Origin: Actinomycetota bacterium
GTDB taxonomy: Bacteria; Actinomycetota; Acidimicrobiia; Spongiisociales; UBA5794
Length of the DNA: 38,528 nt
Direction of reading: 5' to 3'
NCBI GenBank assembly: GCA_027728645.1
Contig: JAQCAA010000005.1
Coordinates: forward strand, 1 to 38,528
Shown here: positions 24,314 through 31,835 of the stretch, in pieces
Layout of the letters: each line of letters starts with the position of its first letter
How positions within the stretch are numbered: the first letter of the stretch is position 1
Notes under the pieces: generated by a model
Database searches by the model: none
Seen by the model: the letters and a program-made list of their open reading frames with translations, nothing else
Told to the model about the DNA's origin: nothing
Made by a program: the position numbers and the translations under genes

Positions 24314-25569
24314 CGAGCGCGAAGTGTGTCAAAACCCGTGTAGCGAACCAGAGCGTCCGGGACTCGCACGGCCCCGTCGGCAAGCTGGTGGTTCTCCATC
24401 AGGGCGATAAGGGTGCGGCCAACGGCGACCGCGGTCCCGTTGAGCGTATGGACGAGGGCGTTCCCCGCTTCGGTACGATGCCTGATTCTGAGTCTTCGGC
24501 TCTGGTAGTCGGTCGTGTTGGACGTCGAAGTGACTTCCCGGTAGCGATTCTGAGACGGAAACCAAGCCTCTATGTCGTACTTTTTCGATGCAGACGAACC
24601 AAGATCGCCAGCAGCCACATTCACAACCCGATATGGCAATTCGAGACCAGCGAGCAGTTCTTCCTCTCGTTCAAGCAAGAACTCGTGCTCCGCCGCACTA
24701 TCGGCCGGCCCCACGAACGAGAACATCTCAACCTTGTCGAACTGGTGCACACGAAAAATCCCCCTGGTGTCCTTGCCGTATGTGCCGGCCTCTCTCCGAA
24801 AGCACGTCGAATACCCGGCGTATCGGACTGGCAACGCTCCTTCATCAAATATCTCATCGGAGTGGAATGCGGCGATCGGTACCTCAGACGTTCCAACCAG
24901 ATAGAGGTCATCTGCGGGTATCGAGTACACCTGCTCGGCGTCACCAGGGAAGAAACCCGTTCCCACGAGGGCACTCTCGCGAACGAGGACCGGTGGGATC
25001 ATTGGTATGAAGCCATGGGGCATGAGGGCATCCATCGCATAGCGGACAAGTGCGAACTCGAGAATCGCAAGATCGCCCATCACAAAGCCGAAGCGTGAAC
25101 CAGAAACCTTCGCGGCTCGCTCGACGTCCAGCACCCCAAGAGCAGCTCCGAGTTCGACGTGGTCCTTTGGCTCAAATGAAAACCTTGGAGGTTCCCCGAC
25201 CTTCTTGATCTCGACCGCATCGTCTTCTTCGATTCCATCAGCAGCAGTCGGATCTGTCATGTTGGGAAGGAGAACCCACGTAGCGTTGAACTCCTCATCG
25301 AGCTCGTCAGCCTCCAAAACCAGTGCCTCATACGCCTGGGACAGCTTTGAGGCGCTCTCAATTGCCGCGCCCTTCTCGGCGCCTTGGAGCTGCGCAATCG
25401 ACTTGCCAGCCGTCCTCTGCTCAGCCCGAATGTCCTCAGCCTTTGAACGAATCGCCCGACGCTTCTCGTCGAGTTCCACGAGTGCGTCGAGGTCAAAAGA
25501 AGCGCCGCGCCTCGATAATGAAGCTTCTAGTGCGTCACGCTGGGTTCTGAGAAGGTCGATGTCGATCAT
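24310..25569 (-). CDS. serS: Seryl-tRNA synthetase
   Basis: Charges tRNA-Ser with serine. The 419-residue class II synthetase has the N-terminal coiled-coil arm (about residues 25-105, rich in Lys/Glu/Ala), then the catalytic domain with GTSEVPIAAFHSDE, motif 2 CFRREAGTYGKDTRGIFRVH and motif 3 around NGTAVAVGRTLIALMENHQ. All features and the length are normal. ATG 25569 (MIDIDLLR) is the standard SerRS start. It overlaps ubiE by four bases and follows the DUF4446 gene by 12, so they probably form one transcript. Four tRNA-Ser genes lie within 8 kb downstream. Confidence 0.96.
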   Translation of the reverse strand: MIDIDLLRTQRDALEASLSRRGASFDLDALVELDEKRRAIRSKAEDIRAEQRTAGKSIAQLQGAEKGAAIESASKLSQAYEALVLEADELDEEFNATWVLLPNMTDPTAADGIEEDDAVEIKKVGEPPRFSFEPKDHVELGAALGVLDVERAAKVSGSRFGFVMGDLAILEFALVRYAMDALMPHGFIPMIPPVLVRESALVGTGFFPGDAEQVYSIPADDLYLVGTSEVPIAAFHSDEIFDEGALPVRYAGYSTCFRREAGTYGKDTRGIFRVHQFDKVEMFSFVGPADSAAEHEFLLEREEELLAGLELPYRVVNVAAGDLGSSASKKYDIEAWFPSQNRYREVTSTSNTTDYQSRRLRIRHRTEAGNALVHTLNGTAVAVGRTLIALMENHQLADGAVRVPDALVRYTGFDTLRAR

Positions 25570-25581
25570 GTGTCAAGCAGG

Positions 25582-26028
25582 TTACCTACCGAGGGCACGA
25601 TCAACTGCCGCCAACTCCTCTGGCGAAAGAGTTTCATCGCCTCGCCCTCCCGAAACCTGCTTTGTAAAGAACACGGTGGAGTCACGGGCTACAAGAAGCG
25701 TGATCACAAGCCCATCTCCACGCTGACTCAAGAGGGCAACGGACCGCGACTGATTGCCAGCGATGTTGCCGAAGGCGTCATAGGCGACAACCCCTATGTA
25801 GCTGATGGCGTAGGGAAGTCGGCCTTCGAGCGTCGAGACTCGACCTTCGATCTGAGCTACAGCAGCAGCGTTTGCTGAGGACGTGGCTGTGAGCGATTGG
25901 AGGAGGCCAACCAGATTTCCATCGGCTGGCACAGAGTCCAACTTGCGACGCATCGCTTGAACCTGGACCACAGCGACAAGCGCAACAACGATTGCTATCA
26001 CGGCAGTCACCAACGCTGCGTCGATCAT
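25582..26028 (-). CDS. DUF4446 family membrane-anchored protein
   Basis: A 148-residue protein: a single N-terminal membrane helix (ALVTAVIAIVVALVAVVQVQ), a predicted coiled coil up to RVSTLEGRL, then the conserved DUF4446 core IGVVAYDAFGNIAGNQSRSV and LLVARDSTVFFTKQVSGG, ending in LSPEELAAVDRAL. Function is unknown; the family occurs in Gram-positives. ATG 26028 fits the family start and overlaps the upstream gene by four bases (ATGA). It sits directly upstream of serS, probably in the same operon. Confidence 0.85.
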   Translation of the reverse strand: MIDAALVTAVIAIVVALVAVVQVQAMRRKLDSVPADGNLVGLLQSLTATSSANAAAVAQIEGRVSTLEGRLPYAISYIGVVAYDAFGNIAGNQSRSVALLSQRGDGLVITLLVARDSTVFFTKQVSGGRGDETLSPEELAAVDRALGR

Positions 26029-27029
26029 GCATCCTCGTTTCGAATAAACGCCATCGTCCAAGTGTTGTCTTCTGGATCGTTGTCCTCTGCGATTGTGACG
26101 ACCAACTTGACCTGATACAAATCACCGGGCACCACAGAGAGATCGGCAAAGCTGACCGACGATGCGGACCCACCGGCAATCTCGGCCACCACCTGATTGA
26201 GTGTTTGAACCTCATTGGTGTCGACGTTGAGAATCTCGAGCACCACGGCGACGTCGACTGCCACCTCGTTCCCAGTATTGGTGATGACGGCGATCACACC
26301 AAACGTCTCGAAAAACGGCACCAGAGGCGTGCCGCCTCGATCACTCACGGGCAACGGTTCGAGCTGGCCGGTGACCCCCACGTTGTGATGGGGGGCCAAC
26401 TCATACGACACCGAGACTCGAATAACAATGTTGAGTGCGTCAAAGAGAAGAGGATCCGACGGTGAGGAGTTCACAAAGGAGATAGGCGGGAACGAGGATG
26501 TGTCCACATCCTCGACCGGTTCGGTCAGAGACCCGAGGAAGAGTTCGTACGCAGAGTCGCCAGCGCGAAGTTCATCGAACGCAGCACTCAGATCTGAAGT
26601 CGCGACGTCGGCTGCACCGCCGTTCATCAGAGCGAGCACCACCCTCTCGACCTCAGCTACCCCAGAGAGCCACGAAACCGAGGCCGTTGACAACGATCCG
26701 TAGGACGCCGCCACCGCCAACGGAACCTCGACATCGAGGAGAGCGTGTGCGTCGGCCGCCAACCGAGAAATGCGTTGGAAACGAGCTATAAGGTCTTGCC
26801 TCTGGGTGACGCCGATTGCTGCAATCGCAGATTCAAGCTCCACCGCAGCAGTTGCATGCATCTCTGTGGCTTCGTGAGCGACCGCGAAGAACTCCACGGT
26901 TCCTCGCTGCTCCGTCTGACGCGTCACAAGGAACGCGATGGAGGCGACAACCGCGACAAGGGTGACGATGATCAACAACCAGCGGCGCCGTCTGAAACGA
27001 CGATCTGGTCGGTAGGCCCGATAGGTCAT
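26025..27029 (-). CDS. Membrane-anchored protein of unknown function
   Basis: A 334-residue protein I do not recognise. It has a strongly basic N-terminus (RRFRRRRW) and one membrane helix (LLIIVTLVAVVASIAFLV). A helical middle region (about residues 40-150) follows, then a C-terminal beta-rich part near residues 210-330 with TNTGNEVAVDVAV and VVPGDLYQVKLVVT, which resembles an Ig-like/CARDB fold. ATG 27029 is only three bases after the 3' end of tRNA-Leu, and no alternative start keeps the basic-plus-helix anchor. The mRNA is probably made with the tRNA and released by its 3' processing. Its stop overlaps the DUF4446 start. Confidence 0.75.
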   Translation of the reverse strand: MTYRAYRPDRRFRRRRWLLIIVTLVAVVASIAFLVTRQTEQRGTVEFFAVAHEATEMHATAAVELESAIAAIGVTQRQDLIARFQRISRLAADAHALLDVEVPLAVAASYGSLSTASVSWLSGVAEVERVVLALMNGGAADVATSDLSAAFDELRAGDSAYELFLGSLTEPVEDVDTSSFPPISFVNSSPSDPLLFDALNIVIRVSVSYELAPHHNVGVTGQLEPLPVSDRGGTPLVPFFETFGVIAVITNTGNEVAVDVAVVLEILNVDTNEVQTLNQVVAEIAGGSASSVSFADLSVVPGDLYQVKLVVTIAEDNDPEDNTWTMAFIRNEDA

Positions 27030-27032
27030 GGG

Positions 27033-27116
27033 TGGGCGAGGAGGGACTTGAACCCTCACGAGTGTTACCTCACAGGAACCTGAATCCTGCGCGTCTACCA
27101 ATTCCGCCACTCGCCC
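27033..27116 (-). tRNA. tRNA-Leu(CAG), CCA not encoded
   Basis: Minus-strand class II tRNA: acceptor GGGCGAG with CTCGCCC, anticodon stem CAGGA/TCCTG around TTCAGGT (anticodon CAG), variable arm TGAGGTAACACTCGT, T-arm GAGGG/CCCTC with TTCAAGT, discriminator A followed by CCC, so CCA must be added. The next gene starts directly behind it. Confidence 0.94.
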
Positions 27117-27129
27117 AATGGTGCGAAAG

Positions 27130-27151
27130 GCTACCACGAGCGCGTGGTAGC
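27130..27151. promoter_or_regulatory. Perfect palindromic hairpin upstream of tRNA-Leu and fhaA
   Basis: GCTACCACG, loop AGCG, CGTGGTAGC: nine perfect base pairs. It lies 13 bases upstream of the minus-strand tRNA-Leu 5' end and about 80 bases upstream of fhaA on the plus strand. It could be an operator, a terminator for leftward or rightward read-through, or part of the tRNA leader. No run of T follows closely. Confidence 0.55.
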
Positions 27152-27231
27152 GCCCTTGGGACGGTCGACATCCACATGGCCCAGAATCGGACGTGCTTCG
27201 TACTATCCGAGGCGTCTCATACAATCAGCAC

Positions 27232-27897
27232 ATGAATCTTGCACGCGGCCTTGAAAGGCGACTTGAGAACCTTGTCGACGGAGCAACCGCATCCGTGTTC
27301 AAAGGCCGCATGCACCCCGTGGTGATAGGAAGCAAGGTTCTGCGCCAACTCGACTTTCTCGCCGAAGAAACCCCGGCCGGCCCGCAGATCCCCAACGACT
27401 TAGTCGTGTCTCTGAACCCCCTCGACGTCGATCCAGAAACCGACAGGGCAGCTCTCATCGCAGAACTCCAGGCCGTCGTGACAGAATCAGCTAAGGAGCA
27501 CGGCTGGCGCATCGTTGGAAAGCCGAGCATCCACATCAAAACTGACGCACAGGTTCCACGCGGGGTGCTTGGCTGTGCGGGAACCGTGAAGCCGGGACCA
27601 TTGGACCACTGGGCCCAACTGATCGCGGACGATGGGTCAGCGGTACTCGATGTTTCGCTGAACAGAACAATTATCGGAAGGAGTCTCGATTCCGACATTC
27701 GTATCGCCAACGAACAGGTCTCTCGCCATCACGCCCTCGTATTCAGGGTCGGGGGATCGGTCAAGATCCGGGACCTCGGGTCTTCAAACGGAACGGCCGT
27801 GAATGGAGCGAGCGTCACGAACGCACCAGTGCCTCTCAATCCAGGTGACAACGTAGTTCTGGGAGACTTGTCCTTCACCTACAGACCGGTCACCTGA
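27232..27897 (+). CDS. fhaA: FhaA-like protein: DUF3662 plus FHA domain
   Basis: Phosphothreonine-binding adaptor that in mycobacteria acts with PknB in cell-wall control. The 221-residue protein has an N-terminal DUF3662 domain (MNLARGLERRLENLVDG through HWAQL, residues 1-130). The linker is short, and the C-terminal FHA domain carries the conserved residues of TIIGRSLDSDIRI, VSRHHA and LGSSNGTAVNG. Mycobacterial FhaA is much longer because of a large linker. ATG 27232 is the family-like start. It is the first gene of the fha-pstP-rodA-pbpA-pknB operon and ends three bases before fhaB. Confidence 0.9.
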   Translation: MNLARGLERRLENLVDGATASVFKGRMHPVVIGSKVLRQLDFLAEETPAGPQIPNDLVVSLNPLDVDPETDRAALIAELQAVVTESAKEHGWRIVGKPSIHIKTDAQVPRGVLGCAGTVKPGPLDHWAQLIADDGSAVLDVSLNRTIIGRSLDSDIRIANEQVSRHHALVFRVGGSVKIRDLGSSNGTAVNGASVTNAPVPLNPGDNVVLGDLSFTYRPVT

Positions 27898-27900
27898 ACT

Positions 27901-28314
27901 ATGCCTGCGTTGTTCTTCAACATCATCAAATTGCTGTACCTCGCAATGCTGTTCCTGTTCCTGTGGCAGGTCGCACGGGCTATCAGGTCGCATATCGGGT
28001 CAAACCCCGGAACTCGTTCGGACGGTTTCGCCGCAGAGGTTGTTGTCCTCACCGGCGGAGGAAATCCAGAACGCATCAGGCTTCGACCCCAGGGCCACGT
28101 TTTTGGTCGTTCAGATGAAGCCGACATCCCAATTGACGACCCGTACGCCTCCGAGTTTCATGTCAGAGTCGGCCTCCAAGATGACAAGGTGATTGTTCAT
28201 GACCTCGGATCGACGAACGGCACCTACATAAACGGGCGTCGGGTCACGAACCCGACAACCGTCGTAAGAGGCGATACCGTACAGGTCGGCAAGACAATTC
28301 TCGAGGTGCGATGA
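27901..28314 (+). CDS. fhaB: FhaB-like membrane FHA-domain protein (FipA)
   Basis: A 137-residue protein with an N-terminal membrane helix (LLYLAMLFLFLWQVARAI) and a C-terminal FHA domain with GRSDEADI, ASEFHVRV and LGSTNGTYINGRRV. In the canonical FHA domain the S-x-x-H motif follows the GRS loop; here it reads SEFH. Mycobacterial FhaB/FipA binds phosphorylated FtsZ and division proteins; that role is inferred here from order and domains. It overlaps pstP by four bases. Confidence 0.9.
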   Translation: MPALFFNIIKLLYLAMLFLFLWQVARAIRSHIGSNPGTRSDGFAAEVVVLTGGGNPERIRLRPQGHVFGRSDEADIPIDDPYASEFHVRVGLQDDKVIVHDLGSTNGTYINGRRVTNPTTVVRGDTVQVGKTILEVR

Positions 28315-29030
28315 AGTATGTCTGGGGATCCGGGACCGACACCGGAAAGGTGAGAGATCACAACGAGGATTCGCTGTACCCCCAAGAAGGAGGGAAGGGC
28401 GAGGGTCCGGTCGTGCTCATGGTCGCAGACGGCATGGGTGGTGCTGTTGGGGGCGAGGTCGCTTCGCGCCTGGCAGTCGAAGCGGCATCGAAACAGGCAC
28501 CAGACGAACCCATCGACCCCTCCGTCAGAATTCTCGCAGCCAACTCCGCCGTCATCCTCGCCACTGAGGAAGATCGCTCGCTCACCGGCATGGGGACGAC
28601 CATGACACTCGTCCTGCTTGGCAGCAACGGAACGGCCACCTTCGCCCACGTTGGAGACTCGCGGGGCTATCTCCTGAGGAATGGTGTTCTGACACAAGTC
28701 ACCACCGATCACTCGCTCGTCGGTGAACTTGTCGAACTCGGAAAAATCACAAAAGCGGAGGCGAGGCATCACCCCCACCGCCACCTTGTCACACAAGTTC
28801 TTGGCCTAGGACCAATCACCGTTGACGAAACAGAAGTCGAGCTTGAGCCTGGGGACCGCATCCTGCTCTGTTCGGATGGGCTGACCGACATGGTCTCCGA
28901 TATCATGCTCGAAGAGATTCTTAAGGCGGGCGAAGGCGTTGATCCAACCGCATGGGCTCTGATAGAGCAAGCCAACTCAGCAGGAGGCGTCGACAACACG
29001 ACCGTTGTCGTGATCGACGCATCTGAATGA
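28311..29030 (+). CDS. pstP: PP2C-family serine/threonine phosphatase, PstP
   Basis: Mn/Mg-dependent phosphatase that reverses PknB phosphorylation. The 239-residue protein is a complete PP2C catalytic domain: TGKVRDHNEDS near the N-terminus, VADGMGGAVGGEVAS with the metal-binding DG, GMGTTMTLVLL, HVGDSRGYLLR, TTDHSLVGELVELG, LCSDGLTDMV and the final VDNTTVVVID. Unlike mycobacterial PstP it stops after the catalytic domain, without the membrane helix and outer region. It overlaps rodA by four bases. Confidence 0.93.
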   Translation: MKYVWGSGTDTGKVRDHNEDSLYPQEGGKGEGPVVLMVADGMGGAVGGEVASRLAVEAASKQAPDEPIDPSVRILAANSAVILATEEDRSLTGMGTTMTLVLLGSNGTATFAHVGDSRGYLLRNGVLTQVTTDHSLVGELVELGKITKAEARHHPHRHLVTQVLGLGPITVDETEVELEPGDRILLCSDGLTDMVSDIMLEEILKAGEGVDPTAWALIEQANSAGGVDNTTVVVIDASE

Positions 29031-30322
29031 GCCGAGCTGCAGAAGGTGGGCTGATTCTCGCGGCGGCAATTCTCGCTGCCATGGGTGTGGCCATTGTCGA
29101 GTTCACCCGAGGTAGCTGGCTCGATGCCCAGGTAGCCGTCACCCTCATCTCGTTCGTGGTCTCATTCGGCAGCATCCACCTTGCGGTGAGGAGATGGGCA
29201 CCGAACGCCTCATCCCTGCTGCTTCCGACCACGGCGTTCCTCGCCGCACTCGGGTTCGTTGAGATCTACAGGCTCGACGGTCACCTTGCCGCGATCCAGC
29301 GTTGGTCGTTCGTCATTGCAGCCGCGGGAGCAGTCGGTGTCCTCTGGCTGTTGAGAAACACCGGTGTAGGCGTGCTGCGGCGGTACCGCTATGTGCTACT
29401 CGCCGCTGGTGTGTTCTTCCTCATGCTGCCACTTCTCCCCGAAAGCTGGCCGATTCACGGAGCCGTCGTCAACGGGTCGAGACTGTGGGTCAGAGTCGAG
29501 ATACCAGGGGTCGTTCGTGCACTCAGTTTCCAACCTGGAGAAATTGCAAAGGTGCTGATCACCGTATTCCTCGCTTCATACCTCGCCGAGCGATCGGAGG
29601 CGATGTCCACCGTTGACCGTACGATCGGAAGGTTCAAGGTCCCAGAACCAAGACACCTAGGACCGGTCGTCATCGCGGCAGGATTGGCTTTCGTCGTTCT
29701 GATCTACCAAAAGGATCTTGGGGCTTCCCTCCTGCTGTTCGGTCTGTTCATCGGGATGCTGTATATCGCAACGGGGCGGTCCTTCTACGTGTTTACTGGC
29801 GGAGCCATAGCGACGCTTGCCGGAGTGGCCGCGTACAACTCGTTCGCGCATGTACAGCGGCGAATCGACGCATGGCTCGACCCATTCGGCCAATTCGCGG
29901 ACGCCGGATATCAGTCGGTCCAAGCTTTGTTTGCTTTGGGTTCCGGTTCGCTCACAGGCTCCGGGATTGGACTCGGGAGGCCCGATCTCATCCCAGCGGC
30001 CGAGACTGACTTCATATTTGCCGCGGTAGCTGAGGAAATGGGACTTGCCGGCTCACTAGCCGTCATCGCAGGGTTCGCTCTCCTCGTAGCCGCAGGGTTC
30101 GGAATCGCGATCAGGTCGCGGGATCTTTTCCGAAAGTTGCTCGCTGGCGGACTGACAATCGTGATTGCACTTCAGGCCATCATCATCCTTGCCGGAGTGC
30201 TTCGCATGATGCCGATTACCGGTATCACCCTCCCGTTCATGTCCTACGGAGGTTCATCCCTGCTTGCAAACGCCGTGATAATTGCGCTGCTACTGCGCGT
30301 TTCGGATGAGGAGCACGCATGA
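29027..30322 (+). CDS. rodA: SEDS-family peptidoglycan polymerase, RodA/FtsW
   Basis: Integral membrane glycosyltransferase of the SEDS family that polymerises lipid II, working with the class B PBP encoded next. The 431-residue protein has about twelve hydrophobic segments. Family signatures include NGSRLWVRVEIPG, FQPGEIAKVLITVFLASYL, VLIYQKDLGASLLLFGLF (with the catalytic-region Asp), SGIGLGRPDLIPAAETDFIF and ITLPFMSYGGSSL. The context beside pbpA is that of actinobacterial RodA. The start overlaps pstP and the stop overlaps pbpA, four bases each. Confidence 0.93.
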   Translation: MSRAAEGGLILAAAILAAMGVAIVEFTRGSWLDAQVAVTLISFVVSFGSIHLAVRRWAPNASSLLLPTTAFLAALGFVEIYRLDGHLAAIQRWSFVIAAAGAVGVLWLLRNTGVGVLRRYRYVLLAAGVFFLMLPLLPESWPIHGAVVNGSRLWVRVEIPGVVRALSFQPGEIAKVLITVFLASYLAERSEAMSTVDRTIGRFKVPEPRHLGPVVIAAGLAFVVLIYQKDLGASLLLFGLFIGMLYIATGRSFYVFTGGAIATLAGVAAYNSFAHVQRRIDAWLDPFGQFADAGYQSVQALFALGSGSLTGSGIGLGRPDLIPAAETDFIFAAVAEEMGLAGSLAVIAGFALLVAAGFGIAIRSRDLFRKLLAGGLTIVIALQAIIILAGVLRMMPITGITLPFMSYGGSSLLANAVIIALLLRVSDEEHA

Positions 30323-31788
30323 ACGTCGCCCTGAGACGAGCCGCGTATGCCATGTTTGCCGTGTTCTTACTCCTTGCCGCAACAACAACGTATGTGCAGG
30401 CAATCAACGGACCTGAATATCGAGACGACCCGCGCAACCCCCGCGTCATTGCGTCACGGACAGGTAAGGAACGCGGCCCAATCGTTACGTCGGACCGAGT
30501 TGTAGTCGCAGTCTCGAAGCAGTCATCGACCGACCTAACACAGTTCCAACGGGAGTACCCCTTCAGTGACCTGTACGCACATACCGTCGGGTACACATCC
30601 GCACTCTTTGGATCACGGGGGTTGGAGAGCACCCACGGGTCCGACTTGACTTCTGACAGGGACTCAACGATCTCTGGCGTCCTCAACGGGATCCTTGGCG
30701 GAGACACTCGACCACGAGGGCTCAGACTCACGATCGACCACAGCCTTCAAACCATTGCGGCCGAGGCCCTCGGTACACAGACAGGTGTGGTGGTTGCGAT
30801 CGACCCGCACACCGGAGCAATCCTGGCTCTGGTGTCATACCCAAGTTTCGATCCGAATACGCTCATCGGACCGAACGCAGGGCAGGCAGGCCTCGCTCTC
30901 GAAAACGACCCAGATGAGCCACTCCGGAATCGCGCTACTGACGAGACGTACGCACCAGGATCCGTGTTCAAGATCATCACGACAGCTTCCGGACTCGATA
31001 CCGGTCTGGTCAGTCCCTCGAGCGAGTTCGACGACCCGGTCGAACTGGAACTACCAGCCAGCCAATCAACCATCAAGAATTCTGATGGCGACGTGTGCCG
31101 CAACGGGACACAAGTATCCCTTGAGTACGCGTTCGTGCACTCGTGCAACACAACTTTCGCGCAGCTTGGCATGGACATCGGGGGCGCACAACTGGGTGAG
31201 GCCACGGATCGCTTCGGATTCAACGAGGTCGTGCCATTTGACCTCCGTGTCCTTGCAAGCTTCTTTCCAAGCGATGGAAGCCTTGACGACAACCTCCCTG
31301 CAACGGCTCAGTCAGCCATTGGCCAGAGGGATGTCCAAGTCACACCACTGCTGATAGCCATGTCGGGAGCCGCCGTTGCAAACGCTGGGACCATGATGAC
31401 CCCATACCTCGTCTACGACATCTTCACTTCCGACGGAAACGTCGAATCGTCCACGGTGCCGAATTTCTGGCGCAGAGCCATGAGCCCTGCCACTGCGTCG
31501 GTACTCACTGACCTCATGGAACAGGTTGTGGTCTCAGGAACGGGTCGCAAGGCTGCAGTTCCTGGAATCAGGATCGCAGGAAAGACTGGCACTGCAGAAC
31601 GATCGGGACAGCCGCCAGACGCGTGGTTCGTTGGATTCGGACCGGTGGAACCGCTAGACGGCGAGCAGTCGATCGTGGTCGCGGTGCTGGTCGCGTCGGG
31701 CGGGGAATTCGGAGAATCCGCAACAGGCGGCAGCGTGGCCGCTCCCATAGCCCAGAAGGTGCTCGCGGCCTTCTTCGCTGCCGGCTAG
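30319..31788 (+). CDS. pbpA: Class B penicillin-binding protein, PbpA type
   Basis: Peptidoglycan transpeptidase partner of RodA. The 489-residue protein begins with a membrane anchor (YAMFAVFLLLAATTTYVQAI), followed by the dimerisation region (RNPRVIASRTGKERG, RLTIDHSLQ). The catalytic motifs in order are the nucleophile Ser in YAPGSVFKI, HSCNTTFAQLG (SxN) and AGKTGTAE (KTG). The C-terminal part ends with SVAAPIAQKVLAAF, as in PbpA. The GEQSIVV stretch and AWFVGFGP are also usual. The gene precedes pknB by 47 bases and is translationally coupled to rodA. Confidence 0.93.
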   Translation: MNVALRRAAYAMFAVFLLLAATTTYVQAINGPEYRDDPRNPRVIASRTGKERGPIVTSDRVVVAVSKQSSTDLTQFQREYPFSDLYAHTVGYTSALFGSRGLESTHGSDLTSDRDSTISGVLNGILGGDTRPRGLRLTIDHSLQTIAAEALGTQTGVVVAIDPHTGAILALVSYPSFDPNTLIGPNAGQAGLALENDPDEPLRNRATDETYAPGSVFKIITTASGLDTGLVSPSSEFDDPVELELPASQSTIKNSDGDVCRNGTQVSLEYAFVHSCNTTFAQLGMDIGGAQLGEATDRFGFNEVVPFDLRVLASFFPSDGSLDDNLPATAQSAIGQRDVQVTPLLIAMSGAAVANAGTMMTPYLVYDIFTSDGNVESSTVPNFWRRAMSPATASVLTDLMEQVVVSGTGRKAAVPGIRIAGKTGTAERSGQPPDAWFVGFGPVEPLDGEQSIVVAVLVASGGEFGESATGGSVAAPIAQKVLAAFFAAG

Positions 31789-31835
31789 GACCAAACCAGA
31801 GGCGTCGCGCTTTGCACGGCATTAACGGGACCGCT

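Noticed and set aside
24079-25098. 339-codon plus-strand ORF
   Set aside because: Antisense to ubiE and serS, both well supported.
25570-25581. T-box leader for serS
   Set aside because: Only 12 bases separate serS from the upstream gene; no T-box motif is present.
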